Positions 39,006 to 46,393 of a DNA stretch of 64,000 nt are shown one piece after another. A program made the translations under genes and the position numbers. The notes under the pieces were generated by a model. It searched no databases. It was not told the origin of the DNA and saw nothing but the letters and a program-made list of their open reading frames with translations. The stretch comes from an uncultured Chlorobiota bacterium (GTDB taxonomy: Bacteria; Bacteroidota; Ignavibacteria; UBA10030; UBA6906). The stretch covers positions 62,001 to 126,000 of the forward strand of contig CAADGV010000007.1 of assembly GCA_900696645.1 (NCBI GenBank), given 5' to 3'. Positions within the stretch are counted from its first letter, which is position 1, and each line of letters opens with the position of its first letter.

Positions 39006-39712
39006 GCGAGACAATTCAGGCCGGCGCCCTGTATGTTGTGAGTACCCCGATCGGGAATTTGGATGACATCACGCTGCGGGCCATCAAGATTCTGGGCGGC
39101 GTTGATTTGATAGCGGCGGAGGATACACGTAAGACAAAGTTCTTGCTTGATCATCTATCAATCTCGAAACCGCTTGTCAGCTATTATTCTCACAATGAAG
39201 CACGAAGAGTTCCTGAACTCATCGCCCGGCTCAAGGAGGGCAAGTCTGTTGCAGTGGTTACCGATGCTGGAACGCCGGGGATTTCAGACCCGGCGTTTCT
39301 TCTTATCCGATCAGCTATCGAAATAGATATTCCCGTTATTCCGATTCCGGGCGCAAGCGCGGCTCTTGCCGCTTTGGTGGTAAGCGGCCTGCCGACGGAT
39401 AGATTTGTGTTTGAGGGATTTCTTCCTGTGAAGAAAGGGAGGAGGTCGAAGTTTGAGGAGTTGAAGGAGGAGACTCGAACCATTATCATCTACGAGTCAC
39501 CCTTTCGAGTTGAGCGAACGCTGGAAGATATCACCGAGTACTGGGGCGAGCGACGGGTAGTAGTCGCGCGTGAGATTACCAAAAAGTTCGAAGAGGTTGT
39601 TCGGGGGCACGCTTCAGAAGTCCTTGCACATCTTCAAAAAACCAATCCGAAGGGGGAATACGTTATAGTCGTGGAGGGGAATACCAACGATTTCACATCC
39701 GAGCGAGAATAA
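39002..39712 (+). CDS. rsmI: 16S rRNA (cytidine-1402-2'-O) methyltransferase
   Basis: Uses SAM to methylate the ribose of C1402 in 16S rRNA. The 236-residue protein shows [18 protein letters not shown] at the N-terminus, [28 protein letters not shown] (the SAM-binding glycine loop) and [18 protein letters not shown], all diagnostic. It is coupled to nadE by a 4-base overlap. Confidence 0.95.
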   Translation: MSETIQAGALYVVSTPIGNLDDITLRAIKILGGVDLIAAEDTRKTKFLLDHLSISKPLVSYYSHNEARRVPELIARLKEGKSVAVVTDAGTPGISDPAFLLIRSAIEIDIPVIPIPGASAALAALVVSGLPTDRFVFEGFLPVKKGRRSKFEELKEETRTIIIYESPFRVERTLEDITEYWGERRVVVAREITKKFEEVVRGHASEVLAHLQKTNPKGEYVIVVEGNTNDFTSERE

Positions 39713-39714
39713 CT

Positions 39715-41253
39715 ATGCCGTCAAACTCGACACCTGAACTCCGCCTTAAGAGTACCTCACATCCTGTTCTCTACGAAGTCAATGCACGAGTCTTCCTTAA
39801 CGAACTGTCTCAGCAAGCAGGAAAGAAGATCACTCTTGATATAATTCCCGATTCAGTGCTTGATGAATGGTCGCAGTTGGGATTTGATGCCGTTTGGTTG
39901 ATGGGGGCGTGGACAACAGGGAAACTCGGCATTGAGATTGCCCGTTCACACGAAGTTCTCCGTCCGGTGTACCGGCGGGCGTTGCCTGATTATACCGACG
40001 AGGATGTGGCGGGTTCGCCGTATGCTGTTAACGCATATACCGTTGCCCGTTCGCTCGGAGGAGCGAGGGCGTTGCAGGAATTTCGCAAGAAACTTGCGCA
40101 GCGCGGAATAGGGCTGGTGCTTGACTTTGTTGCCAACCACACGGCACGCGATCATGCGTGGGTTTCCGGGCATCCCGAATACTACATCAACGGCAACGAG
40201 GGTGATGAGAAGGAGAAGCCGGATCTCTATTTCCGGACACAGACGAAAAAGGGGGAAAAGGTTCTTGCGTTCGGGCGTGACCCGTACTTTCCCGGTTGGA
40301 CGGACACTGCACAGTTGAATCCCCGTCATCCTGAAGCGCGTTCGGCAATGATTGACACGCTGTTCCGTATTGCGAAGACTTGCGACGGCGTTCGTTGCGA
40401 CATGGCGATGCTATTGTTAAATGACGTGTTCCGGAATACCTGGGGCGAACGTTCGCAGCCGGAGCAGGCTGCCGCTCCGGATTCGGAGTTCTGGGCTGAT
40501 GCAATTCAGACAGTAAAAAACACGTTTCCCGATTTCCTCTTCATTGCCGAAGCATACTGGAATCTTGAATGGCCGCTTCAACAACTCGGCTTCAACTACA
40601 CGTATGACAAGACGTTGTATGATAGACTGTTGCGGGAGGGGGCGAGTTCCGTCAACGATCACCTCAAAGCCGAGATGGCGTTTCAACTTCGTTCAGTTCG
40701 CTTTGTCGAGAACCATGATGAGGAAAGAGCTGCCCACGTTCTTCCGAGTGAGGCATGGCACTATGCGGCTGCAACCGTTGCGGCGACTGTCCCCGGAATG
40801 TTCCTTCTGCATGATGGTCAGATGGAAGGGAGAAAGATAAAAGTGCCGGTACAACTCAAGCGTCGCGCAGTTGAAGAAGTTTCCCAACCCACTAAACAAT
40901 TCTACACGCAGCTACTCTCATGTCTGAAAAGCAAAGTACTGCGAACCGGCGAGTGGAAGCTTCTGACCGTCCGGCCTGCATGGCATGATAACCACTCGTA
41001 TCACAATGTGCTTGCGTATTCCTGGCTGAAGGGAACGGAGCATCGAGTCATTGTCGTAAATTATGCGCCGCTCAACTCGCAATGCTATCTCGACATTGGG
41101 CTGAACAATATGAAGGGCACTGTGTTCGAGTTTCGGGATTTGATGAGCCCGGCGGTATTCTCCCGTGACCGGACCGGACTTCAGCACAAAGGGATGTACT
41201 TCGACCTGCCGGGGTACGGACTTCATTTTTTTGAAGTTAAGGTTGCCCGATAG
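39715..41253 (+). CDS. GH13 alpha-amylase-family enzyme
   Basis: A 512-residue (beta/alpha)8 glycoside hydrolase. The GH13 regions are LVLDFVANHTARDHA (region I), DGVRCDMAMLL with the nucleophile Asp (II), LFIAEAYW with the acid/base Glu (III) and VRFVENHDEERA (IV). No signal peptide is seen, so it acts in the cytoplasm on alpha-glucans or a maltose-like substrate; specificity cannot be read. It starts three bases after rsmI and is the last host gene before the prophage end, which lies 61 bp downstream. Confidence 0.88.
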   Translation: MPSNSTPELRLKSTSHPVLYEVNARVFLNELSQQAGKKITLDIIPDSVLDEWSQLGFDAVWLMGAWTTGKLGIEIARSHEVLRPVYRRALPDYTDEDVAGSPYAVNAYTVARSLGGARALQEFRKKLAQRGIGLVLDFVANHTARDHAWVSGHPEYYINGNEGDEKEKPDLYFRTQTKKGEKVLAFGRDPYFPGWTDTAQLNPRHPEARSAMIDTLFRIAKTCDGVRCDMAMLLLNDVFRNTWGERSQPEQAAAPDSEFWADAIQTVKNTFPDFLFIAEAYWNLEWPLQQLGFNYTYDKTLYDRLLREGASSVNDHLKAEMAFQLRSVRFVENHDEERAAHVLPSEAWHYAAATVAATVPGMFLLHDGQMEGRKIKVPVQLKRRAVEEVSQPTKQFYTQLLSCLKSKVLRTGEWKLLTVRPAWHDNHSYHNVLAYSWLKGTEHRVIVVNYAPLNSQCYLDIGLNNMKGTVFEFRDLMSPAVFSRDRTGLQHKGMYFDLPGYGLHFFEVKVAR

Positions 41254-41282
41254 AGGTTTTCACCCATCTCCTCCCCTATTGC

Positions 41283-41313
41283 CCGAAACCTGTCGTTTCA
41301 GGCTTGATTTCGG
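41283..41313 (+). terminator. Hairpin downstream of the GH13 gene, abutting the prophage terminus
   Basis: CCGAAACCTG pairs with CAGG and, past a 5-base bulge, TTTCGG. The predicted prophage terminus (TG at 41314) follows immediately, and there is no T-tract. If the terminator was intact before integration, its T-tract may lie on the other side of the element. Confidence 0.4.
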
Positions 41314-41323
41314 TGGGGGGAGT

Positions 41324-41519
41324 CACTCCATTCGCGCGACGTGTCAGTAGCACATCCCTTTGATTTCTTTACACTTACAGCGTTTTGTCCATCTCACTCA
41401 AAGTGAGAATAATGTCACTGCTCCGAGAATTTTGGCCGTCGCGTTCTCACTCAATTCGCGCGGGGAAATCCAACGGCGCCCGTAACCCATTGATTTTCAA
41501 AGCCCGCGCGAATCAAGTG
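41324..41519. promoter_or_regulatory. Three transposase-binding-site-like repeats at the prophage terminus
   Basis: CACTCCATTCGCGCG (41324-41338, plus), CACTCAATTCGCGCG (41448-41462, plus) and CACTTGATTCGCGCG (41505-41519, minus) share 13 of 15 positions. Aligned with Mu end sites as I recall them, the CAYTnnA and CGCG positions coincide. Two direct and one inverted copies near a terminus parallel the multi-site Mu ends. Confidence 0.75.
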
Positions 41520-41608
41520 CGAACGGTTGAAAGAGGTAGCACTGACATGCATTTTTGCCGAATCCTGTATTGAATCGCCGATCCCCGGATTTCCATGTCA
41601 GTGACAGG

Positions 41609-41639
41609 TTGGCATATTCACAAAAAAAGACCTACCTTG
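41609..41639 (+). promoter_or_regulatory. Candidate Bacteroidota-type promoter
   Basis: TTGG, a 20-base spacer, then TACCTTG resembles the TTTG / TAnnTTTG sigma consensus of Bacteroidota. It lies about 65 bp upstream of the plus-strand gene at 41705. A short palindrome TGTCAGTGACA just upstream (near 41,600) could be an operator. Confidence 0.4.
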
Positions 41640-41704
41640 TTGCGTTCGACGGACCGCTGAGGTCTCCTTAACTTTCTTCTTTCCTGACCATAAAGGAGCC
41701 AACC

Positions 41705-41962
41705 ATGCACACCACCTTCTATCTCAAAGCAACCTTCTCGAGAGAACAAGTCTTGATGGATAGACCCACCCAACTCAAAGTCATGTGTCGATCCGAGGAG
41801 AATGCAACTGTCTGGGAGCCCAAGGACACTGACCAAGATCCTCTCACATATTATGTCGAGATTCGAGGAGGGACCGTTCTTGCCGGTCTCTTACAAAGGC
41901 TCTTTGGGTGCGAAAGGCACTACGCTACTCCCAATCTTGATCAACACATTCCAAGTAGGTAG
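41705..41962 (+). CDS. Small hypothetical protein at the prophage end
   Basis: An 85-residue soluble protein, transcribed toward the prophage interior and opposite to the late genes, with AAAGGAG upstream of its ATG. Contents are mixed beta and charged segments (TFYLKATFSREQVLMDR; TYYVEIRGGTVLAGLLQ). No family recognised. Its own promoter, opposite strand and terminal position suggest a moron-type cargo gene expressed in the lysogen. It converges on the F-like gene with a 4-bp gap. Confidence 0.5.
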   Translation: MHTTFYLKATFSREQVLMDRPTQLKVMCRSEENATVWEPKDTDQDPLTYYVEIRGGTVLAGLLQRLFGCERHYATPNLDQHIPSR

Positions 41963-41966
41963 GCTG

Positions 41967-43055
41967 CTACCCTGTTAATCGGTAGGCACCAACGTACGCC
42001 GTTGTCGACATTGATGCTTGGCGCTCAGCGAGGTATCTCTCGAACGCCTGCCTTTCCGCATTGAAGACGTCGCTCAAGTTGAACTTGTCGCCCGTTTGAA
42101 GTCGCTTCAATGTGTCGTTGTCGATCTGGTAGAGATGCAGATGTTGAGCGCTGCACCGGCAATTGAATGACTGCCCTCCTCCTTCGCCATTTCGCAGAGG
42201 CGGGTACGGGCCTTCACCTACACGGTAGATGTTATCGTTCAACGCTGCATGCTCAGGCCTCGTTGCCGAATCAAGGATCGAAACGTAACGCCAGAACGGG
42301 AAGCGATCCCGCATTTGGTCGATCTGCTCGAGTTGAGCGACAGAGTAAGACGTGAAGATGTTTGTTCGAAAGACATTCTGCAGCCGATGCGGTGCAAGTC
42401 TCGTAGCCTTGAACTTTTCGAAGAGCTGATCGGCCTTCGCCCTCCATTCTGTCCATGTTTCACCATTCCTCAATGCCTCTTCGAGAGACTTTTGAACGGA
42501 TTTCAAAAGCTCGTCGTTTTCAATTCCCGCAATCCAGAATGCCTTCTTGCGCATGTACTCGGCTGCGTATTCCGGCACCAGATCAAACGAGATCTTCACG
42601 CGTTCATCCTTGCATGCAAAAACTCCTGCTTGCTTGAACGCCAGGACAGTACCGTCAACATTGAACCTTGCTGCAGCTGCTCCCTTGCGTGAGGAAAAGA
42701 AGACATCCTTGTCGGCAATCAAAGTGCGGCCGAGACTGTCGGCGAGTTCCAGAGCATCCTTCAGCGTTTGCCCGAACTCTACAATGAACTGCATGTCCAC
42801 TCCGGCTAGCTCAGCACGTCTGTGTGCATCTTCAAATGAGATTGCCGAGTGAATCACCTCCAATACGTGATTGACGAGCCGGTTGTAGATTGTCGCCGAA
42901 TGTGCTGTGGCGTTCTCGCTTATCGAGTCTACTTGCTCGGCATATTGTCGGTCAGGGAATCTCACCAGATTTGCTCCGTGTACCTGTATCCTCGAAAACC
43001 CCTCATTGGCAGCGGCGAGTTCGGAAACACCATCGGTCCAGTGCAGATTGCCCAA
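41967..43055 (-). CDS. Mu F / SPP1 gp7-like head morphogenesis protein
   Basis: A 362-residue protein reading with a TTG start. The N-terminal two thirds are helical, and the C-terminal third contains the gp7/F family signature: FRTNIFTSYSVAQLEQIDQM, RYVSILDSATRPEHAALND and the closing NGEGGGQSFNCRCSAQHL, a Cys-x-Cys motif. These minor head proteins join the portal and take part in capsid assembly. It normally precedes the protease/scaffold and capsid genes, but here only cargo and the prophage terminus follow. It overlaps the upstream 120-residue gene by 94 bases. Confidence 0.82.
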   Translation of the reverse strand: MGNLHWTDGVSELAAANEGFSRIQVHGANLVRFPDRQYAEQVDSISENATAHSATIYNRLVNHVLEVIHSAISFEDAHRRAELAGVDMQFIVEFGQTLKDALELADSLGRTLIADKDVFFSSRKGAAAARFNVDGTVLAFKQAGVFACKDERVKISFDLVPEYAAEYMRKKAFWIAGIENDELLKSVQKSLEEALRNGETWTEWRAKADQLFEKFKATRLAPHRLQNVFRTNIFTSYSVAQLEQIDQMRDRFPFWRYVSILDSATRPEHAALNDNIYRVGEGPYPPLRNGEGGGQSFNCRCSAQHLHLYQIDNDTLKRLQTGDKFNLSDVFNAERQAFERYLAERQASMSTTAYVGAYRLTG

Positions 43056-43324
43056 TAGCGTGCGAGGAATGTTCCGCCGTAGAGATTTGATTTCCCTCTT
43101 CCTTGTCGGAAATCCATAATGTTGACCCGAAACTGGATATGACCGTCAAACGCAACATACAGGTGGAGTACCTCAATCCGTGGTCTTGTCGGGAAACTCA
43201 TGTGCCAGCACGATTCTCCTGAATCGATCCTTGGTTTGATACGTTGAATAAAGGACAGACCTCCGGACTCTTTCACCCACGTGGAGGGTAAGCACTTGAT
43301 GACGCCTGTCAGCTGTCCGCTCAC
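42962..43324 (-). CDS. Hypothetical protein coupled to the Com-like gene (Mom position)
   Basis: A 120-residue protein. The GTG start overlaps the stop of the Com-like gene (GTGA). Readable parts include a beta-rich centre (RIEVLHLYVAFDGHIQFRVN) and an aromatic C-terminus (ARYWAICTGPMVFPNSPLPM; RGFRGYRYTEQIW). No family recognised, and it does not read like Mu Mom. Its position directly behind a Com-like zinc finger is that of mom in Mu, so a DNA-modification or other Com-controlled role is possible. The 94-base overlap with the F-like frame makes its 3' part less certain. Confidence 0.5.
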   Translation of the reverse strand: MSGQLTGVIKCLPSTWVKESGGLSFIQRIKPRIDSGESCWHMSFPTRPRIEVLHLYVAFDGHIQFRVNIMDFRQGRGKSNLYGGTFLARYWAICTGPMVFPNSPLPMRGFRGYRYTEQIW

Positions 43325-43416
43325 TTCTTTCCCCACTTCCATCCGCACATTTTACATGTATCGCCGGGCTTCATCTGTTGCAGTCGTTGCCCGCATCGTT
43401 TGCACCACTTCCTCAC
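43321..43416 (-). CDS. Com-like small zinc-finger protein
   Basis: A 31-residue protein too short for standard gene calling. Its GTG overlaps the portal stop and its own stop overlaps the next GTG. It carries two CxxC pairs, KWCKRCGQ and TCKMCGW, 13 residues apart, followed by WKWGKK. In Mu, Com is a small CxxC-CxxC zinc protein that opens the mom mRNA for translation, and many Mu-like phages encode such a Com. The fold match is good but the function is inferred. Confidence 0.65.
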   Translation of the reverse strand: MRKWCKRCGQRLQQMKPGDTCKMCGWKWGKK

Positions 43417-44747
43417 TTCAACAACTCCGCTTTTGTTCCAAGAAGTCCTTTGAACGCAGCTGATTGAAACGGCACAGTCTGCTGCGCTGGCTGAAGGGTC
43501 GGCTCGCCCTCCTTGGCGATTGGACGCCCGTAGAATTCAGATGCATACTGTTGCGATAACGGGAACCCCATTCTCACCAGCGCTTCATCCACTGTGACAG
43601 AGAGCTGCAAATCCTTCGGCTTCTCGATCTTTGTCTTGAAATACGGATAGACCTCTTGCTCGCCAAAGTTGAACATCACCAACGGTAGGATGAACTGATC
43701 GGTGATGATGCCATCCATGGCCAACGCATCTGCCTCGACAAGATCAAGCCGAATCTCTTGAGCTGCATTCTCATTCCCCAACTTGCCGGGTGTCGACTGG
43801 ATCGTTCCGGTGTGCCCAAGGACTGCTTTGCTCTGCCAATCATCCATCCGGTTCAACACGCTGTCGTAAATGTTGACAGTCGTTCCCTTCTGTGCCGGTT
43901 CCGGGAACTCGATCTCCGTATTCTTGCCGATCACGGCTCCGGCATCTCTGGCGAGGCCTCGAATGGCGTCGGTTAGAACTTCAATGTCCTTCTCCCGCGT
44001 CGGTGAAGTTTCGTCATATTTCCCTATGCGGAGAGGAATGCCAAAGATCTCGCAGAAGATCATCAATGACTTTGTTCCGCCGTTCTTAAAGAGGTACGGC
44101 CAGGCGCATGAGCGTGAGATCGAGGTACGGGAGGGATACCCTGATCGGGATTTGATGAGTGCAACAATCCACTTGTACGGTTCGAGGTCAACACCGTTGG
44201 TTCGGTTCTCATCGGTAAGCCGTCGAATCTCATTCAGGTTCGATTTGAGGTCGCTAGCTCTTCCAAACCGGAAGTTCTTCTGATGAACCCACTCGAATCC
44301 CTCGATCCCTACCTGCCCGCCGGCATCGATATTCCACAGAATCTGTTGAACGCTGTAACCCTTCGCCACTGCATCCAGCAGGTCTTCCTGGAAGCGACGC
44401 CACGTCTTGCACCGCTCGACGACTTTGCGAACGAACTCAGCAATCTTCTTGTCCTCAGGCGTGTCCGCTCCGGGGATGATCTCGTACTGCCATTTCAGTA
44501 CCGCTTGTCGTCGACTCTGGAAGAGCGCACCAAGGTGTGCGTCCTTCTCCTGCATCTCTTCGAACAATTCCATCTGTCGGTAGACATCACCCTGGTCAGC
44601 CTCTTTGCAAATCTCAGAGAGACGCAAGGGGGTCAACCCATGCGATGGATAGCTGCCGTATTTGTCCAGCAGCGTAACAACGTTGATCACGTCGAGGGGT
44701 GGACGGAGTGGACGTTTCTTCTTTGGGGTTACTAGTTCAATGGGCAT
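43413..44747 (-). CDS. DUF935 portal protein (Mu gp29-like)
   Basis: A 444-residue portal protein forming the ring through which DNA enters the capsid. Typical DUF935 segments are LFEEMQEKDAHLGALFQSRR near the start, the WNIDAGGQVGIEGFEWVHQK middle region and IFCEIFGIPLRIGKYDE with the following ALIRGLARDAGAVIG-like helix. It is preceded by CGGAGAG. The neighbouring terminase lies upstream, separated by four small genes instead of abutting as in Mu. Length is slightly under the family norm. Confidence 0.9.
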   Translation of the reverse strand: MPIELVTPKKKRPLRPPLDVINVVTLLDKYGSYPSHGLTPLRLSEICKEADQGDVYRQMELFEEMQEKDAHLGALFQSRRQAVLKWQYEIIPGADTPEDKKIAEFVRKVVERCKTWRRFQEDLLDAVAKGYSVQQILWNIDAGGQVGIEGFEWVHQKNFRFGRASDLKSNLNEIRRLTDENRTNGVDLEPYKWIVALIKSRSGYPSRTSISRSCAWPYLFKNGGTKSLMIFCEIFGIPLRIGKYDETSPTREKDIEVLTDAIRGLARDAGAVIGKNTEIEFPEPAQKGTTVNIYDSVLNRMDDWQSKAVLGHTGTIQSTPGKLGNENAAQEIRLDLVEADALAMDGIITDQFILPLVMFNFGEQEVYPYFKTKIEKPKDLQLSVTVDEALVRMGFPLSQQYASEFYGRPIAKEGEPTLQPAQQTVPFQSAAFKGLLGTKAELLK

Positions 44748-44761
44748 GATTCTCTCCGATT

Positions 44762-44793
44762 AAAAAGAAATAATCGCAACGGGTGGCTGCGAT
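44762..44793 (-). terminator. Terminator upstream of the portal gene
   Basis: On the minus strand ATCGCA pairs with TGCGAT around a 9-base loop, followed by a T-rich run (TATTTCTTTTT). It would stop transcripts coming from the 45,039-46,393 region just before the portal ribosome site. Confidence 0.6.
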
Positions 44794-44931
44794 AAGGACT
44801 TGTGTGACAATACTTTCCAGTAACTGATCGCAATGGCATATCTACAGGTACATATAGCCTGCATGTTCTTCCGCAAATGACTACACCTGAAAGGAGTCGG
44901 TTTTCTTTTCAACAATGAAGAGGAACGACTC

Positions 44932-45042
44932 ATGAAGAACAAGAAACGCACCAATTCAGGGAACAAGACGAACAAATGGCTTCTCGTGCTGTCAGTAGTC
45001 TTGAAGGTCATTGACATCATCATGCAGTTTACATCCGATTAA
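44932..45042 (+). CDS. Very small basic membrane peptide (plus strand)
   Basis: A 36-codon frame, MKNKKRTNSGNKTNKW followed by a hydrophobic run LLVLSVVLKVIDIIMQF. GAGGAACGACT precedes the ATG. It points opposite to its neighbours and overlaps the next stop by 4 bases. A cationic head plus one membrane helix would fit a small membrane or toxin-like peptide, but only weak evidence supports translation. Confidence 0.35.
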   Translation: MKNKKRTNSGNKTNKWLLVLSVVLKVIDIIMQFTSD

Positions 45043-45722
45043 AAGTTGAACTGCAAAGTTGCTTTGAACTCCTGTTGACTCAGGTTCGAATAGCTTGCAA
45101 AGTAACCGGCGCCGACGTAGATGTCGTGGTACAGTTTCACCTCGGCGCCCAATCCCGCCCCTTTCAAGTCGAGAGCCAGCATTGGCAGCCTGACAACACC
45201 GAAGAACTCGGCAAACGAGAGCTTAACCATAGGCTGAATGATGCCACCGTTGCGCCCAGGATCGCCCACGTTCGCACCGAACGGCGCAAGGCTTATCCCA
45301 ACGCCGGGATATAGCCCAAAGGCCACGACTGGCGGATTGTAGGCGACAACATCAATACGTTCGAGGGAAGAATCCCGCTCCACAAACACGTCGCCTGACT
45401 TCGTTTCAATAATGCTCACCGGCTTGTCGATGCCCTTGTATTTCACACTTACCACGCGTCTCACATCCTTTTCCCGAACACCTCCCGGAAGTCTGGCAGG
45501 TGGGTCTGCTGTCTGCTTGCCGAAGGCAGACAGCAGAGGTGGTGTGTATTGCCGGTGATGAGTCGGCATGAAGGAGCTGTCGCTCGGCATCACAACTGTG
45601 GGCTGCGATACCGAGCCGGTGAACAACGCCGACGCCCATTGCCTGATGTTGACGCTGCCGAATAGCAGTACCACGATCAAGAGCAGAGCAACGGCGACCG
45701 CAATCTTGTGTGACGATTTCAT
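45039..45722 (-). CDS. Membrane-anchored protein with beta-rich C-terminus
   Basis: A 227-residue protein with an N-terminal transmembrane helix (IAVAVALLLIVVLLFGSV), a Pro/Ser-rich periplasmic linker and a beta-rich C-terminal 110 residues ending in aromatic LQFNF. That outer-membrane-like last strand suggests the protein may span the envelope. It lies among late phage genes, so a spanin-like or host-surface role is possible. No family recognised. Confidence 0.55.
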   Translation of the reverse strand: MKSSHKIAVAVALLLIVVLLFGSVNIRQWASALFTGSVSQPTVVMPSDSSFMPTHHRQYTPPLLSAFGKQTADPPARLPGGVREKDVRRVVSVKYKGIDKPVSIIETKSGDVFVERDSSLERIDVVAYNPPVVAFGLYPGVGISLAPFGANVGDPGRNGGIIQPMVKLSFAEFFGVVRLPMLALDLKGAGLGAEVKLYHDIYVGAGYFASYSNLSQQEFKATLQFNF

Positions 45723-45964
45723 GTCCTGATGACCCTCCTAACGTGATGAGTACTCGTTTGGTTTTGTAGCGGTTTCATGTCCGAACCGAACCGCACTTCA
45801 CGCAGCCTTGGTTTGATGATGCGTTCGATGTATCGCTTGCTTGTCTCGATCAGCAGGGACTTGCGTCCGAGTTTCCTTGCGACGACACCAGTCGTTCCTG
45901 CGCCGGCAAACGGGTCCATAACAACATCGCCGGGACGGCTGCCTGCTTTGATGCACGTCTGGAG
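45719..45964 (-). pseudogene. C-terminal remnant of an adenine/cytosine-N4 DNA methyltransferase
   Basis: The frame from the first codon after an in-frame stop (45965-45967) reads LQTCIKAGSRPGDVVMDPFAGAGTTG, which is motif I and its lead-in from a type II MTase, followed by ARKLGRKSLLIETSKRYIER. The catalytic (D/N/S)PP(Y/F) part and the rest of the N-terminus are missing. It is replaced by the plus-strand gene at 45971, which looks like the insertion that truncated it. Confidence 0.75.
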
Positions 45965-45970
45965 CTAAAC

Positions 45971-46174
45971 ATGACAACAGCATCGACAACTCAGGCCTCA
46001 ACTGCCTATCAGCAAAAGAAACAAACCGCAGAACTACTGTTGGAGGAACTGCATCGCAAGCTGCAACTGCACGAGGACGCTGCCAGTGAGCGACCTCGAG
46101 ACTGGGGGTTCGTCGGCGATCTCTCACACCTGGTAGAAGTGCTTCAGGACGCCAACACGTTCTTCGTCCGCTGA
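45971..46174 (+). CDS. Conserved small protein (plus strand cargo)
   Basis: A 67-residue protein, helical, with the recognisable segment RDWGFVGDLSHLVEVLQ. I know the W-G-x-V-G-D-L-x-H pattern from small hypothetical proteins in many bacteria, function unknown. The ATG follows CTAAAC without a clear ribosome site. Orientation is opposite to the late operon, and it sits on top of the broken methyltransferase, so it is probably a later insertion. Confidence 0.5.
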   Translation: MTTASTTQASTAYQQKKQTAELLLEELHRKLQLHEDAASERPRDWGFVGDLSHLVEVLQDANTFFVR

Positions 46175-46210
46175 TCCGGCCAATCGCAGCTCGTTGTTGA
46201 GGCGATGGAG

Positions 46211-46393
46211 TCAATTCATCGCCTTTTGTTTTTGTGCCTTCATCTTCTTTCGCACTCTGTAGTCCAATCGCTTGTCACGCAACACGAAATAGCATCTTCC
46301 GTTTCTCGACATCCGCACATCGAAGCCAAGGAGTGCCGAGAGTTCAATCCACCAGGTTCGCAATCGTGCCCCGAACGGAATCGGTGTGTTCAT
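46211..46393 (-). CDS. Small basic hypothetical protein
   Basis: A 60-residue basic protein (FGARLRTWWIELSALLGF; CYFVLRDKRLDYRVRKK). Its ATG overlaps the large terminase stop (TGATG), so it is translationally coupled to it. No family recognised. Phages often place small connector or accessory genes here. Confidence 0.5.
   Translation of the reverse strand: MNTPIPFGARLRTWWIELSALLGFDVRMSRNGRCYFVLRDKRLDYRVRKKMKAQKQKAMN

Noticed and set aside
41395-41409. CTCACT-CAA-AGTGAG palindrome as a fourth transposase site
   Set aside because: It lacks the ATTCGCGCG half, so it is more likely an operator or chance palindrome.
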